Shown here in pieces: positions 26,151 through 35,120 of a stretch of 64,000 nt of DNA. Both the position numbers and the translations under genes were made by a program. Source of the DNA: an uncultured Alphaproteobacteria bacterium (GTDB taxonomy: Bacteria > Pseudomonadota > Alphaproteobacteria > Micropepsales > Micropepsaceae). Position 1 is the first letter of the stretch; each line of letters opens with the position of its first letter. The stretch covers positions 62,001-126,000 of the forward strand of contig CADEFU010000008.1 in assembly GCA_902826695.1 (NCBI GenBank), read 5' to 3'. The notes under the pieces were generated by a model that did not search any database, was not told where the DNA came from, and was given only the letters and a program-made list of their open reading frames with translations.

Positions 26151-27044
26151 ATGACCCTCGATCTCGCCCGCCTACATGGCTCGATTCCTGCCCTGATTAC
26201 GCCGTTTCGAGACGGCAAGGTCGATATCAAAGCCTTCGAATCCTTCGTCGACTGGCAGATTTCGGAGGGCAGCCACTGTCTGGTGCCCTGCGGGACGACC
26301 GGTGAATCCCCAACTTTGTCGGAGCAAGAGTTCGCAGCAGTTGTAGGTGCCGCGGTCAAAGTCGCGAAGGGTAGGGTGCCCGTGATTGCTGGAACAGGGT
26401 CGAACTCAACTTTGCACGCGATTGAGCTTACGCAACTCGCTCAGAAGTTGGGGGCGGATGCGGCACTCGTCGTCGCTCCCTATTACAACAAGCCGACGCA
26501 GGACGGGCTCTATCTGCATTTTGAGGCGATCGCCAAGGCGACGCGGTTGCCGATCCTTCTCTACAACGTTCCGCCACGGACGGTTGCCGACATCATGCCG
26601 GACACGATGGCGCGTTTGGCCAAGATACCGAACATCGTCGGCGTGAAGGACGCGACGGCGAACTTGGCGCGGGCAACGCAGCAGCGGCTGCTTTGCGGGC
26701 AGAAATTCATCCAGATCTCGGGTGAGGATGGAACGGCGCTTGGATTTAACGCGCATGGCGGTGTCGGTGCGATCTCGGTAACTGCAAATGTGGCGCCGCG
26801 GCTGTGCTCGGCGTTTCAGGTGGCTTGTGCGAAAGGCGATTATGCGACGGCGCGCGAGCTGCATGATAAGCTGATGCCATTGCATGACACGTTGTTCTGC
26901 GAGACGTCGCCCGTGCCGGTGAAATATGCGGTGAGTTTGCTGGGCAAGTGCGACGAGGCTTGCCGGTTGCCGCTGGCGCCGTTGAGTGAAACGTCGAAGG
27001 CGAAGGTTCGCGCGGCGATGACGAAGGTTGGCCTGCTGAACTGA
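26151..27044 (+). CDS. dapA: 4-hydroxy-tetrahydrodipicolinate synthase
   Basis: This 297-residue TIM-barrel aldolase condenses pyruvate with aspartate semialdehyde in lysine/diaminopimelate synthesis. The start [18 protein letters not shown], the motif [10 protein letters not shown], the tyrosine region [12 protein letters not shown] and the Schiff-base lysine in VGVKDATAN (about residue 164) are all present. It is divergent from slt and shares a 190-nt promoter region with it. smpB follows 9 nt later. Confidence 0.96.
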   Translation: MTLDLARLHGSIPALITPFRDGKVDIKAFESFVDWQISEGSHCLVPCGTTGESPTLSEQEFAAVVGAAVKVAKGRVPVIAGTGSNSTLHAIELTQLAQKLGADAALVVAPYYNKPTQDGLYLHFEAIAKATRLPILLYNVPPRTVADIMPDTMARLAKIPNIVGVKDATANLARATQQRLLCGQKFIQISGEDGTALGFNAHGGVGAISVTANVAPRLCSAFQVACAKGDYATARELHDKLMPLHDTLFCETSPVPVKYAVSLLGKCDEACRLPLAPLSETSKAKVRAAMTKVGLLN

Positions 27045-27053
27045 TCGGATCCG

Positions 27054-27533
27054 ATGGCAGCGAAAAAAGATAAGGACGCCGGGGTCAAGATCGCGGCGGA
27101 CAACCGCAAGGCGCGGCACAACTACTTCATCGACGAAGTCGTTGAGGCCGGCATCATGCTGACCGGAACCGAAGTAAAGTCGCTGCGCGGCGGCAAGGCC
27201 ACGATCGGGGAGTCCTACGCGCATCCGAAGGATGGCGAGATATTCCTCGTGAACTCGTACATCCCCGAATACACCGAGGGGAACCGCTTCAATCATGAGC
27301 CGAGACGTGTGCGGAAGCTGCTGCTGCGCAAGAACCAGATCGCGAAGCTGAGCCAAGCCGTCGAGCGCGAAGGCATGACGTTGGTGCCGCTCAAAGTCAT
27401 CTTCAACGCGAAGGGCCGCGCGAAGGTGGAGTTGGGGCTCGCGAAGGGCAAGAAGCTGCACGACAAACGCGACACGGAGAAGAAGCGCGACTGGGAGCGC
27501 GAGAAGGGCCGGCTGATGCGGGACAAGGGGTGA
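27054..27533 (+). CDS. smpB: SsrA-binding protein SmpB
   Basis: This 159-residue tmRNA partner is needed for rescue of stalled ribosomes. The signature [20 protein letters not shown] is near residues 32-51 and the basic C-terminal tail ([20 protein letters not shown]) is intact. It is probably in an operon with dapA, a common alphaproteobacterial arrangement. The ssrA gene itself is not in the window. Confidence 0.97.
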   Translation: MAAKKDKDAGVKIAADNRKARHNYFIDEVVEAGIMLTGTEVKSLRGGKATIGESYAHPKDGEIFLVNSYIPEYTEGNRFNHEPRRVRKLLLRKNQIAKLSQAVEREGMTLVPLKVIFNAKGRAKVELGLAKGKKLHDKRDTEKKRDWEREKGRLMRDKG

Positions 27534-27574
27534 GTTCGGGTCCTGGTGCCGTCGTAAGGAGCTTGGGCGAGCGG

Positions 27575-27823
27575 TCAGACTTCGGGCGTGCCGCTGCCTG
27601 GCGCGCTGCGTGTCTCATCGTCGGCCGTCACGTCGAAGATGTCGCCGGGCTTGCACGCTAGAGCCTCGCAGATTTTGGCGAGCGTCTCGAAGCGCATGCC
27701 CTTCACCTTGCCCGTCCGCAAGAGCGACAAGTTCGCTTCCGTGATTCCGATGCGTTGGGCGAGATCCTTCGCCTTCATCTTACGCCGCGCGAGCATCACG
27801 TCGAGAGTGACGACGACCCGCAT
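27575..27823 (-). CDS. XRE-family regulator of the DUF2975 pair
   Basis: This 82-residue DNA-binding protein has a Cro/CI-type helix-turn-helix (KDLAQRIGITEANLSLLRTG, residues 19-38, then FETLAKICEALACKPGDIF), like YozG-type proteins. It starts MRVVVTLDVMLARRKMKAKD. Its ATG shares one base with the stop of the upstream DUF2975 gene (TGATG), so both are made together. Pairing of this HTH with DUF2975 is recurrent in bacteria. It probably represses its own operon through the palindrome at 28365-28387. Confidence 0.9.
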   Translation of the reverse strand: MRVVVTLDVMLARRKMKAKDLAQRIGITEANLSLLRTGKVKGMRFETLAKICEALACKPGDIFDVTADDETRSAPGSGTPEV

Positions 27824-28335
27824 CAAATGATTTGATCTTGCTCGTGTTGAAGATCGCGCGCGGCGGCCTCCAGCACGCTGCCGACGGTCAGCATGCCGGC
27901 TGCGAACATCAGGACGCAAAGATCGAAGACGTCGGGATTCAGCGCGGTCCAAAGTGGCGTGCCGCGCAGAGCCGCGACGCCCGCCGGCACTGGCACTGCA
28001 TTGAGCAGCAACGCGACCAGGGCGCCTTGGCCGACGCGCTTTAGGGCGGAACTGGCCCTTAGCGACAAGAACTGTCCGCGCTCGTATTCCGCGAGCACGG
28101 TGCTGATGCCGAACATCGTCAACGACAGAATGAGCGCCGGCAGCGCTTCCGCAATGTGGATGGCGGCGTTTGTCCAGATCGCCTGTCCGTTCGCTGCCGA
28201 GGGCTCAAAAACCGCCAGGTAGACGCGCCCGATCAGTGGCAGAACGATCGCCGCAAACATTAGCGGTATTGCGAACCGCACCATCATGCCTGCTGACCTT
28301 GCAGAGTTCTGTTCCGCCAATCCCGCCGCCGCCAT
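27823..28335 (-). CDS. DUF2975-family membrane protein
   Basis: This 170-residue protein has four predicted transmembrane helices (about residues 20-40, 55-78, 97-120 and 135-155). Between the second and third it has the typical FGISTVLAEYERGQFLSLRA segment of DUF2975. The function of the family is not established. It may sense a membrane state and control the XRE protein encoded in the overlapping downstream gene. A ribosome site (GGAG) lies 8 nt before ATG 28335. Confidence 0.85.
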   Translation of the reverse strand: MAAAGLAEQNSARSAGMMVRFAIPLMFAAIVLPLIGRVYLAVFEPSAANGQAIWTNAAIHIAEALPALILSLTMFGISTVLAEYERGQFLSLRASSALKRVGQGALVALLLNAVPVPAGVAALRGTPLWTALNPDVFDLCVLMFAAGMLTVGSVLEAAARDLQHEQDQII

Positions 28336-28364
28336 TTCGCCGCTCCGCTATGTATTACAGAAAG

Positions 28365-28392
28365 AAATTATCGTTATTCGATAATTTGTCAA
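28365..28392 (-). promoter_or_regulatory. Promoter with embedded operator of the DUF2975/XRE operon
   Basis: On the minus strand, a perfect TTGACA (-35, 28387-28392) is followed after 16 nt by TAATTT (-10, 28365-28370). The DNA between and including the ends of these boxes is a perfect 9-bp inverted repeat, AAATTATCG, 5-nt centre, CGATAATTT (28365-28387). Such placement would let a bound dimer block RNA polymerase. The likely ligand is the XRE protein encoded downstream. Confidence 0.7.
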
Positions 28393-28418
28393 GAGCGTCA
28401 ATACGGCGGCGCGCAAGG

Positions 28419-31400
28419 CTAGGCAGCGAGCGCTTGGCGAAGCCTTGCCGCCTGAAGAGGGCCTCCGATCTCATCGTAGAGGGCTGCTGCTTGCTTCAAC
28501 AGGTCGGAACGCAGCGCTGCGTTTTGCATGGCACCTGCAAGGTCGGCCCGGCACTCCAGTAAGTTCGGCTTCAGTGTCTTGGCGCCAATGCGTTCAATAA
28601 TCTCTTCCGCACGGTCGAGAGCCTCTCGCGCCGGGGTGAATCCGGCGGCGCCGTCGCGCATGAGCAAAGCGCGCGCAAGCGTGCAGAGGGCCTGTGCCTC
28701 AAGATTGACGCGCAGCGCCATGCGGCTGAATTCGATCGCTTGCTGCGCTGTCGCGGCGGCTGCGGCCGGGTCGCCCGCAAGAAGATGCGCGGTTGCCAGC
28801 AGCATCGCGGAAAGCCCCGCATGCTGTTGTTCGCCCACTTTGTGAATCTCGAGAGCGGCCGCTGCCGTCTTGATCGCCTCCGCGCCCTGGCCCGATGCGA
28901 GGTGGACGTAGGTGCGGCACAGTTGACGGTGCGCGACGATCGTCGGCGGGTCGCCGAGGGCGGTGCAGGCTTTGTCCACTTCTTCAGCGCAGGTGATGAG
29001 GCTGGGCACGTCGCCGATCGAAAGGTGCGCAAGCGCCGCCCATGACGCGAGATAAGCCGCCGCTTCCGGTGTGCCGTCGCTGGTCGAAAGTTCGCGGCAC
29101 TCTTCGTACTCTTTGATGCTCTCCGGAACGCGGCCCATAAGCGCTAAGCACGCGGCGCGCCAGAACTTGAGAGCGCCGTATGGGTTGAAACCCATGATCC
29201 ACTCGGTCGGCGGGATCGTCTTGGGCGCAACGGCAATTGACGCGTCGGCAAGCGCCAGCGCTTCCGGAAAACGAGCGGTGTAAACCAACGCGTCGACCAA
29301 GTAGAGATTGGCGTTTGCCTGCAGCGTCGGGTCGTCGATCGTCATCGCCGCGTCGCGCGCTTCGGCGGCGAGCTTTGCGTATCCCGCCAGATCGCCGATC
29401 GTGGCGCGGGCGCGGCTGTAGACCAGCGCGACTTTCAGTTCCGCCGTGCGGCCGCCGGTGGCGCGGGCGAAAGCCATTCCCTCCTCGCCAAGCGCCTTGA
29501 TCTCGTCCGGCGATACGGGAAAGCGCCAGCTCAGATTCAAAAGATGCTGACATGCGACCATGCCGAGTTCGGCGGTGTCGCGGTCTATCGGGTGCCCTTT
29601 GAGCAGCGAGCGCAAACGGCCCCAATGCCACGATGCGGCGGACAAGTTGGTCAGGCCAACCCATTCGGCGGCGCGCCTATGCCAGCGCGCGGCATCGATG
29701 ACCTTGCCGGCGCCTTCCCAATGGTGGGCTAGCAGGGCGGCCCTCTCGTCAAGGCGGCTTGCGTCTTGGCTCTCGATCGTTCGCGCAACGGATGCGTGAA
29801 GCTGGCGCCGCCGCTCTTTCACCATCGTCCCGAGCGTTACTTCCTGTGTCAGCGGATGCTTGAACGAGTACTCGGCGACCGGAAACAGCGATTGCTCCAG
29901 GATGAATTCGGCGCGGCGCAAATTCGCCAGGGCGCTGCCCACCTCGTGGCCCGGCAGCTCCGCGACAGCGGTCAGCAGGGGCTCGGTGAAGTCTTTGCCG
30001 ATCACCGACGCGGCTTGCAGCAGCCGCTTCTCGCGTTCGGCCAAACGGTCGAAGCGTGCGGCGACGACAGCCGTCACGGTCGCGGGCACTTCGAGCTTGT
30101 CCACCGGCGTGACGAGTTTGTAGGCGCCGCGAACGCCTTTTAGCTGCTTCGTCTCGACCAGCGAGCGCACGACTTCCTCGACGAAGAACGGGTTGCACTT
30201 CGTGCGCGCCTCGATCATGGCAGGCAGGCCCGCAAGGCTTGGGTCGGTTCCCAGCAGGTCGGCCAGCAATTCGCCGACCGCGTCGTTCGCGAGCGGCGCC
30301 AACGCAATCTGCTTGCACCACGCGTTGCGCATCCAGTCGGCTTGGTACTCCGGCCGGTAGTTGACCACCATCAGACTGTGCGAGCCCGCGCGGGCATCCA
30401 CCATATGCTCCAGGAATTCCGCACTGGCAGGATCGATCCAGTGCAAGTCCTCGATCAGCGTGACGGAGGTTCGCTGGTCGCTTGCGCGCTTGATGACATG
30501 ACGCATCAGGGCCACGATCTGGCGTTGGCGCGTTGTCGGATCGACCATCGGCGCCGGGCGCGCCGGATCTGGAACGCCCAAAAACTCGAACACCAAGGGC
30601 ACCGCATCGGTCAGGCTCGCGTCCAAGGCCAGCAGGCTTTTTTGAATCTTCTCTTGGGCGGTGGCGTTCGGGTCCTCCGGCCTGATCCCAAAAAAGGCGC
30701 GAAACACTTCCAAGATCGGCAGCAGCGGCACGTTGCGGCCGTGGGCGACCGCGCGGCCTTCGAAGATGGGAATGCCTTGCGCCCTGCATTGCTCGAGAAA
30801 CTCGAAGCACAGGCGGCTCTTGCCGGCACCGGCTTCGGCGACGATACCGACCACCTGGCCGTTGCCTGCTTCGGCTTGCGTTAGGGCGTCCTGCAAGACG
30901 TGCAAATCCCGTGAGCGGCCGACGAAGCGGCTCAGGCCGCGAGCGCGCGAGATGTCGAAGCGCGTACGGGTGGCACGCACCGCATCGACCCGGAACGCGC
31001 GCGCGCCGAGCGGTTCGAGTTCCAGATGTCCGCCGGCAAGGGATGCGGTTGCCGGGCTGATGACGACCGTGTTGGGCGTCGCCTGGATTTGCATCTGCGC
31101 CGAGTTGTTGATCGGTGCGCCGAACGCTGGGCCGTCGCCGCCGACCACGATGAGGCCGGTGTCGATGCCGACTTGAACGGCGAGCTGCGGCACACCCTTT
31201 GGCTTGAACGCCTTGATCATGTCGACGAGCGCAAGTCCCGCGCGCACGGCCTGTTCGGCGTCAGCCTCGCGCGTTTGTTCCGCGCCAAAGAAGGCGATCA
31301 CGGCGTCGTCCTGCGATGCAGTCGCCCGGCCATCGAAGCCCTCGACAATCTTCGTGGCCTCGTTGCGGAACGAATGGACTATTTCGCGCCAGTCTTCAGG

Positions 31401-32447
31401 GTCGAGATCGAGCGCGGCATCCGCCGCGCCGATCAGGGCGCAGTTGAGCACCGTAACCTGTCGGCGTTCGCCGCCGCTCTCGCCGCCGCTCTTCGCCTTG
31501 GCGGGGAGGGGCTTTGCTGTGGCCGGAACGCCGTCGTTCTTGGCGGTTGGGCCTCTTCGGATGATCGTTTTGACGTCATCGACGAGGCCGAGCCACGCGT
31601 TGTCCTTTGGAGCGCCGTCCCAGTGCGAGAGTTCCGCAGTTTGCGTGAGTTCGAACATGATCGGCCGCTTGCAGGCCTCGATCATCACCGGCACGAGTAT
31701 GCCGCTCTGGTCGGCTTGGGTCGCCTCCGCGCGGACCCAGCGGGAGTCTACAGACTTCTTCGACCATAAGACCACGACCGCCTTGGCCGCCTTGAGTGCG
31801 GCTTCCATGACGACGTCGTACGACTCGCCGGAGCGCAGCGCGACATCCCACCAGACGGACAAACCTTCGCGCTCGAATGCCTCGGCAAATTTGCGCGCCA
31901 CGGCCTGGTCGTCACGGGCGTAGGAGAGAAAGATCTCCTTCGCCGCGGAGATCGCGCTTCCGAGTGCGAAGGCTTCTATCGTCTCGGCCATCTTGTCGAG
32001 CTTGAGCAAGCCGCGCGATTGCAGCCGCTCCGTGATCGGTCCGCGGATGGACTGGCGTACTGCCCCGGACACAAGCGCGGAACCCGGATCGCTGCGCGCC
32101 ATCAGGCGGGCGGCGACGTTCACACCATGGCCGAGGAGATCGCCGTTGGGTTGGACGGCAACATCACCGAGGTGGACGCCCACGCGAACTTTTGGTTCGC
32201 AGGTCTCGGCAAGTTCGATGGCGGCTTCGACGGCCGCAAGGCTCGAGCCGAACTCGAGCATGAAGCCGTCGCCTGCCGTGTTGAACACCCGCCCGCCGTG
32301 GCGGGCTGCGATACCCTCGATCACCTTGCGCAGAGCCGTGACCTCTGCGGTCGTGCGCGCTTCGTCTGCCTCGGTGCGCGCCGAATAGCCGGCGACATCC
32401 AGTGCTACGATTGTTGCGAGTTTTCTAGTCGTTCCGGCGCCGGACAA
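28419..32447 (-). CDS. Cyclase-TIR-cyclase-ATPase-TPR multidomain protein
   Basis: The protein has 1342 residues from TTG 32447, which has GGGAG 9 nt upstream (another TTG is at 32486). The domain order is as follows. A class III cyclase domain (10-165) has both metal aspartates (LDVAGYS; NTAGDG) and Asn/Arg of VNVAARL, but Asn where adenylate cyclases have Lys. A TIR domain (170-295) begins KEIFLSYARDD, with a possible catalytic Glu241 in SRWVRAE. A second cyclase domain (327-487) has lost its metal ligands. An ATPase (from FVGR, 508) has Walker A AEAGAGKS and Walker B TLIEDLHW. A helical TPR-like C-terminus (about 900-1342) follows. No signal peptide or transmembrane segment is seen. It is probably a cytoplasmic signalling protein; target and trigger are unknown. 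Confidence 0.85.
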   Translation of the reverse strand: MSGAGTTRKLATIVALDVAGYSARTEADEARTTAEVTALRKVIEGIAARHGGRVFNTAGDGFMLEFGSSLAAVEAAIELAETCEPKVRVGVHLGDVAVQPNGDLLGHGVNVAARLMARSDPGSALVSGAVRQSIRGPITERLQSRGLLKLDKMAETIEAFALGSAISAAKEIFLSYARDDQAVARKFAEAFEREGLSVWWDVALRSGESYDVVMEAALKAAKAVVVLWSKKSVDSRWVRAEATQADQSGILVPVMIEACKRPIMFELTQTAELSHWDGAPKDNAWLGLVDDVKTIIRRGPTAKNDGVPATAKPLPAKAKSGGESGGERRQVTVLNCALIGAADAALDLDPEDWREIVHSFRNEATKIVEGFDGRATASQDDAVIAFFGAEQTREADAEQAVRAGLALVDMIKAFKPKGVPQLAVQVGIDTGLIVVGGDGPAFGAPINNSAQMQIQATPNTVVISPATASLAGGHLELEPLGARAFRVDAVRATRTRFDISRARGLSRFVGRSRDLHVLQDALTQAEAGNGQVVGIVAEAGAGKSRLCFEFLEQCRAQGIPIFEGRAVAHGRNVPLLPILEVFRAFFGIRPEDPNATAQEKIQKSLLALDASLTDAVPLVFEFLGVPDPARPAPMVDPTTRQRQIVALMRHVIKRASDQRTSVTLIEDLHWIDPASAEFLEHMVDARAGSHSLMVVNYRPEYQADWMRNAWCKQIALAPLANDAVGELLADLLGTDPSLAGLPAMIEARTKCNPFFVEEVVRSLVETKQLKGVRGAYKLVTPVDKLEVPATVTAVVAARFDRLAEREKRLLQAASVIGKDFTEPLLTAVAELPGHEVGSALANLRRAEFILEQSLFPVAEYSFKHPLTQEVTLGTMVKERRRQLHASVARTIESQDASRLDERAALLAHHWEGAGKVIDAARWHRRAAEWVGLTNLSAASWHWGRLRSLLKGHPIDRDTAELGMVACQHLLNLSWRFPVSPDEIKALGEEGMAFARATGGRTAELKVALVYSRARATIGDLAGYAKLAAEARDAAMTIDDPTLQANANLYLVDALVYTARFPEALALADASIAVAPKTIPPTEWIMGFNPYGALKFWRAACLALMGRVPESIKEYEECRELSTSDGTPEAAAYLASWAALAHLSIGDVPSLITCAEEVDKACTALGDPPTIVAHRQLCRTYVHLASGQGAEAIKTAAAALEIHKVGEQQHAGLSAMLLATAHLLAGDPAAAAATAQQAIEFSRMALRVNLEAQALCTLARALLMRDGAAGFTPAREALDRAEEIIERIGAKTLKPNLLECRADLAGAMQNAALRSDLLKQAAALYDEIGGPLQAARLRQALAA

Positions 32448-32724
32448 AGTTACAGTCTCCCGATCGCGGCCTTTGCGAAGGCGCAACCGCGTTTACGATC
32501 CGACTGCGAGGCGATGCGTAGGATTGCCAATGCCGCGAACCTCCGGCGCATTTCCAAACTGTCGCTGCTTTTAGCGCGGAAGCGCCCCAGGCTGAAACCC
32601 TTTCGCCCGAATTTGTTTGGCAAGTGTGTCGGCCCAGGTGTTAGATGCCTGTGGATCGGCGCTCTGCCCGTTAAGCCTTGCCGGGCGTGGGTCGTGGCGT
32701 TGATTGGGGATCCGGGGGGAGCTC
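32448..32724. other. 277-nt divergent intergenic region
   Basis: It separates the cyclase-TIR gene from the plus-strand hydrolase and must carry both promoters. I see only a minor hairpin (GCCTT/AAGGC near 32469-32482) and the GGGAG ribosome site of the cyclase gene. No convincing -35/-10 pair is visible. Confidence 0.4.
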
Positions 32725-33609
32725 ATGCCGTACATCACTATCGAGAGCCAGACACGGCGGAACATCTACTACGACGATACGGGGGGCTCGGGTCCCGTCA
32801 TTGTGTTCTCGCACGGCTTTCTGATGGACCGGACGATGTTCGCGCCGCAGATCGCGGTCTTGCGCCAGACGTATCGCTGCATCAGTTGGGACCAGCGCGG
32901 CCATGGCGGGACCGCGACAGATCGCTTGTATCCGTTCGATTTCTACGATTCCGCGCAGGACCTTGCTGACCTGCTGCAAGCGCTCAAGATCAAGAACGCA
33001 GTGTTAGTCGGCATGTCGCAAGGCGGCTTCTTGACCCTGCGCTATGCGCTGACGAATCTCGGTGCGGGAATCGTGCGTGCGCTTATCCTGATCGACACTG
33101 AGGCAGATGTGATGCCACCGGACGCCATCAAGGCGAATGATGGGTTGCTTCAGCTGTGGACGAGCAAAGGTTACAGTCCGCAGCTGGCCGCCGCGATTGC
33201 GGCACAGATCATCGGGCCGATGCCGCCTGGCTTCGGAAGTACGCTGCAGTTCTGGCAAACTAAGTGGGGGCAAACAAGTTTCCCCAATCTCGTCCAAAGC
33301 TTCAACGCCCTGACCACGCGCGACGACGTCACGCTCGCGCTCGGCGCGATCAAGTGGCCGGCTCTTGTGCTGCACGGAACCGCGGACGCGACCGTTCCGA
33401 TCGCCAAGGGGCAAGCTATGGCGCAAGGCCTTGCGAACGCGAAGTTCGTCCCTATTCAGGGCGCGGGCCATGCGTCTTGTTTGACGTTTCCGAATTTGGT
33501 CAATCCGCAGATCACGTATTTCCTGGATCATCTCTCCGGGCCTGAAGCGACGGCGCAAACGGCTACCGCGCAAGCCGACAAGCCTCGGAAGAGTTTCTGG
33601 CGTCGCTGA
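32725..33609 (+). CDS. Alpha/beta hydrolase
   Basis: This 294-residue hydrolase has an oxyanion HGF motif (VFSHGFLMD), the nucleophile serine in GMSQGG (about residue 97), the acid in HGTADATVP and the histidine in GAGHAS. It resembles non-haem haloperoxidase/epoxide-hydrolase-like esterases; the substrate is unknown. ATG 32725, close behind a GGGGGGAG stretch, is preferred to TTG 32704. There is no signal peptide. Confidence 0.88.
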   Translation: MPYITIESQTRRNIYYDDTGGSGPVIVFSHGFLMDRTMFAPQIAVLRQTYRCISWDQRGHGGTATDRLYPFDFYDSAQDLADLLQALKIKNAVLVGMSQGGFLTLRYALTNLGAGIVRALILIDTEADVMPPDAIKANDGLLQLWTSKGYSPQLAAAIAAQIIGPMPPGFGSTLQFWQTKWGQTSFPNLVQSFNALTTRDDVTLALGAIKWPALVLHGTADATVPIAKGQAMAQGLANAKFVPIQGAGHASCLTFPNLVNPQITYFLDHLSGPEATAQTATAQADKPRKSFWRR

Positions 33610-33670
33610 TTGTCTTCAAATTCCGCTGGGTTCGTGTGAAGGTGGTTTTGCGCACGAACAAAGATTCCGG

Positions 33671-34318
33671 ATGAGCGACGACATCAACGAGAAGCTGCTG
33701 GCCGCCAAGCTGCGCTGGGCGAAGGCGGCGCGGAATATCACCGGCAAGACAGATCCGGACCGCGTGAACCGACTGCCGCCGGGGCAGCGGCTCGTGAGCA
33801 ACTGGCCGGTGCTCGATCTTGGTGTGCAGCCGGATGTCACGAAGGACGATTGGAAGCTCTCCGCGGACGGGTTGGTCGAGAACCCGGTGTCGTTTACGTA
33901 TGCGCAGCTGCTGGCGTTGCCGCAGACGCAGAGCGTTTCCGATATTCACTGCGTTACGAAGTGGAGCCGGTACGACAATCATTGGGTTGGGGTTTCGTCG
34001 CGCGATCTGGTCGCTCTGGTGCGGCCGAAGGCTGAGGCGGGATATGTGATTTTCCATGCGTATGACGGCTACACGACGAACGTCGCTTTCGAAGCGTTTG
34101 CCGCGGACGATGTGATGATCGCACATACGTGGGAGGGATATCCGATTACGCGCCAGCACGGCGGACCGGTGCGGATCGTCATCCCGCGCTATTACTTCTG
34201 GAAGAGCGCGAAGTGGGTGAAGCGGATCGAGTTCAGCCGTGACGACAAGCCGGGCTTCTGGGAAGAGCGCGGTTATCACAATGTCGGCGATCCGTGGAAC
34301 GAGGAGCGGTACTCGTAG
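33671..34318 (+). CDS. Sulfite-oxidase-like molybdopterin oxidoreductase
   Basis: This 215-residue protein consists of the oxidoreductase molybdopterin domain alone. The Mo-ligand cysteine is in SDIHCVTKWSRYDNHW (about residue 97), and TWEGYPITRQHGGPVRIVIP is the cofactor-binding strand region. It lacks the twin-arginine signal of MsrP and no MsrQ-like haem protein lies nearby, so it is probably cytoplasmic with an unknown acceptor. It lies 4 nt ahead of a phosphodiester-glycosidase-like gene. Confidence 0.88.
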   Translation: MSDDINEKLLAAKLRWAKAARNITGKTDPDRVNRLPPGQRLVSNWPVLDLGVQPDVTKDDWKLSADGLVENPVSFTYAQLLALPQTQSVSDIHCVTKWSRYDNHWVGVSSRDLVALVRPKAEAGYVIFHAYDGYTTNVAFEAFAADDVMIAHTWEGYPITRQHGGPVRIVIPRYYFWKSAKWVKRIEFSRDDKPGFWEERGYHNVGDPWNEERYS

Positions 34319-34322
34319 GTCC

Positions 34323-35120
34323 ATGCGCAACGCGATCGCCATTCTGCTGTTGACGGTGGCCGCTGCTCTGGCGGCGGTTTATCTCATTCCTGAGGACGGC
34401 GCTCGGCCGTGTCAGGTGCAGAGTTTTGAGGGGAGCCGCTTTATCGTCTGCGCGTTTTCGCCGATCAAGCATGACGTAACGCTCGCCTGGGCTGATACAC
34501 AGGGGCGGGCGCTTCGTGGGTTTGAGGCGTTGGCAGCGAGTGGGGCGGTGGAACCGGGCCGCGTGCGGTTTGCGATGAATGCGGGGATGTACGATGCGTC
34601 GGGGGCGCCGATCGGGCTCTTCGTTGCGGAGGGCCGAGAAACGCACCCGCTGAACCGGCAGACAGGGAACGGGAATTTTTACATGCAGCCGAACGGGGTT
34701 TTCGGCGTGCGCGCGAATGGCGAAGCCTTTGTGATGACGACCGATACCTACGCGAATGGCGGCGAGAAGCCGGTGTGGGCGACGCAATCGGGGCCGATGT
34801 TGGTCGTTGAGGGCAAGGTCAATGCGAGTTTCGGCGACGATGGGCCGTCGCGGTATGTGCGCAACGGCGTGGGCGTGCAGTCGCCGGCACTGACGCTGTT
34901 TGTCATCAGCGAGGAGCCGGTTTCGTTCGGAAAGTTCGCGCGGTTCTTTCGCGATGCGTTGAAGTGCAAGCAAGCGCTTTATCTCGACGGTTCCGTTTCG
35001 AGCCTGTGGGAGCCTGCGTCTGGGCGGCGGGATGACGGTTACGCGCTTGGGCCGATGGTTGTGATCAGCAACCGCGTCAAGGGCCCTGTTTCGGCCGGCG
35101 TTGCAGCAAGACGATCATGA
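34323..35120 (+). CDS. Phosphodiester glycosidase family (DUF2233) protein
   Basis: This 265-residue exported protein has an N-terminal signal or anchor (MRNAIAILLLTVAAALAAVY). The domain is that of NAGPA/DUF2233 proteins, with FAMNAGMYD, GLFVAEGRETHPLN, NFYMQPNGVFG and ALYLDGSVSSLW as family motifs. Members cleave sugar phosphodiesters or related bonds in the envelope. ATG 34323 is used because the signal peptide starts there. Its 3' end overlaps the convergent EamA gene by 44 nt. Confidence 0.87.
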   Translation: MRNAIAILLLTVAAALAAVYLIPEDGARPCQVQSFEGSRFIVCAFSPIKHDVTLAWADTQGRALRGFEALAASGAVEPGRVRFAMNAGMYDASGAPIGLFVAEGRETHPLNRQTGNGNFYMQPNGVFGVRANGEAFVMTTDTYANGGEKPVWATQSGPMLVVEGKVNASFGDDGPSRYVRNGVGVQSPALTLFVISEEPVSFGKFARFFRDALKCKQALYLDGSVSSLWEPASGRRDDGYALGPMVVISNRVKGPVSAGVAARRS

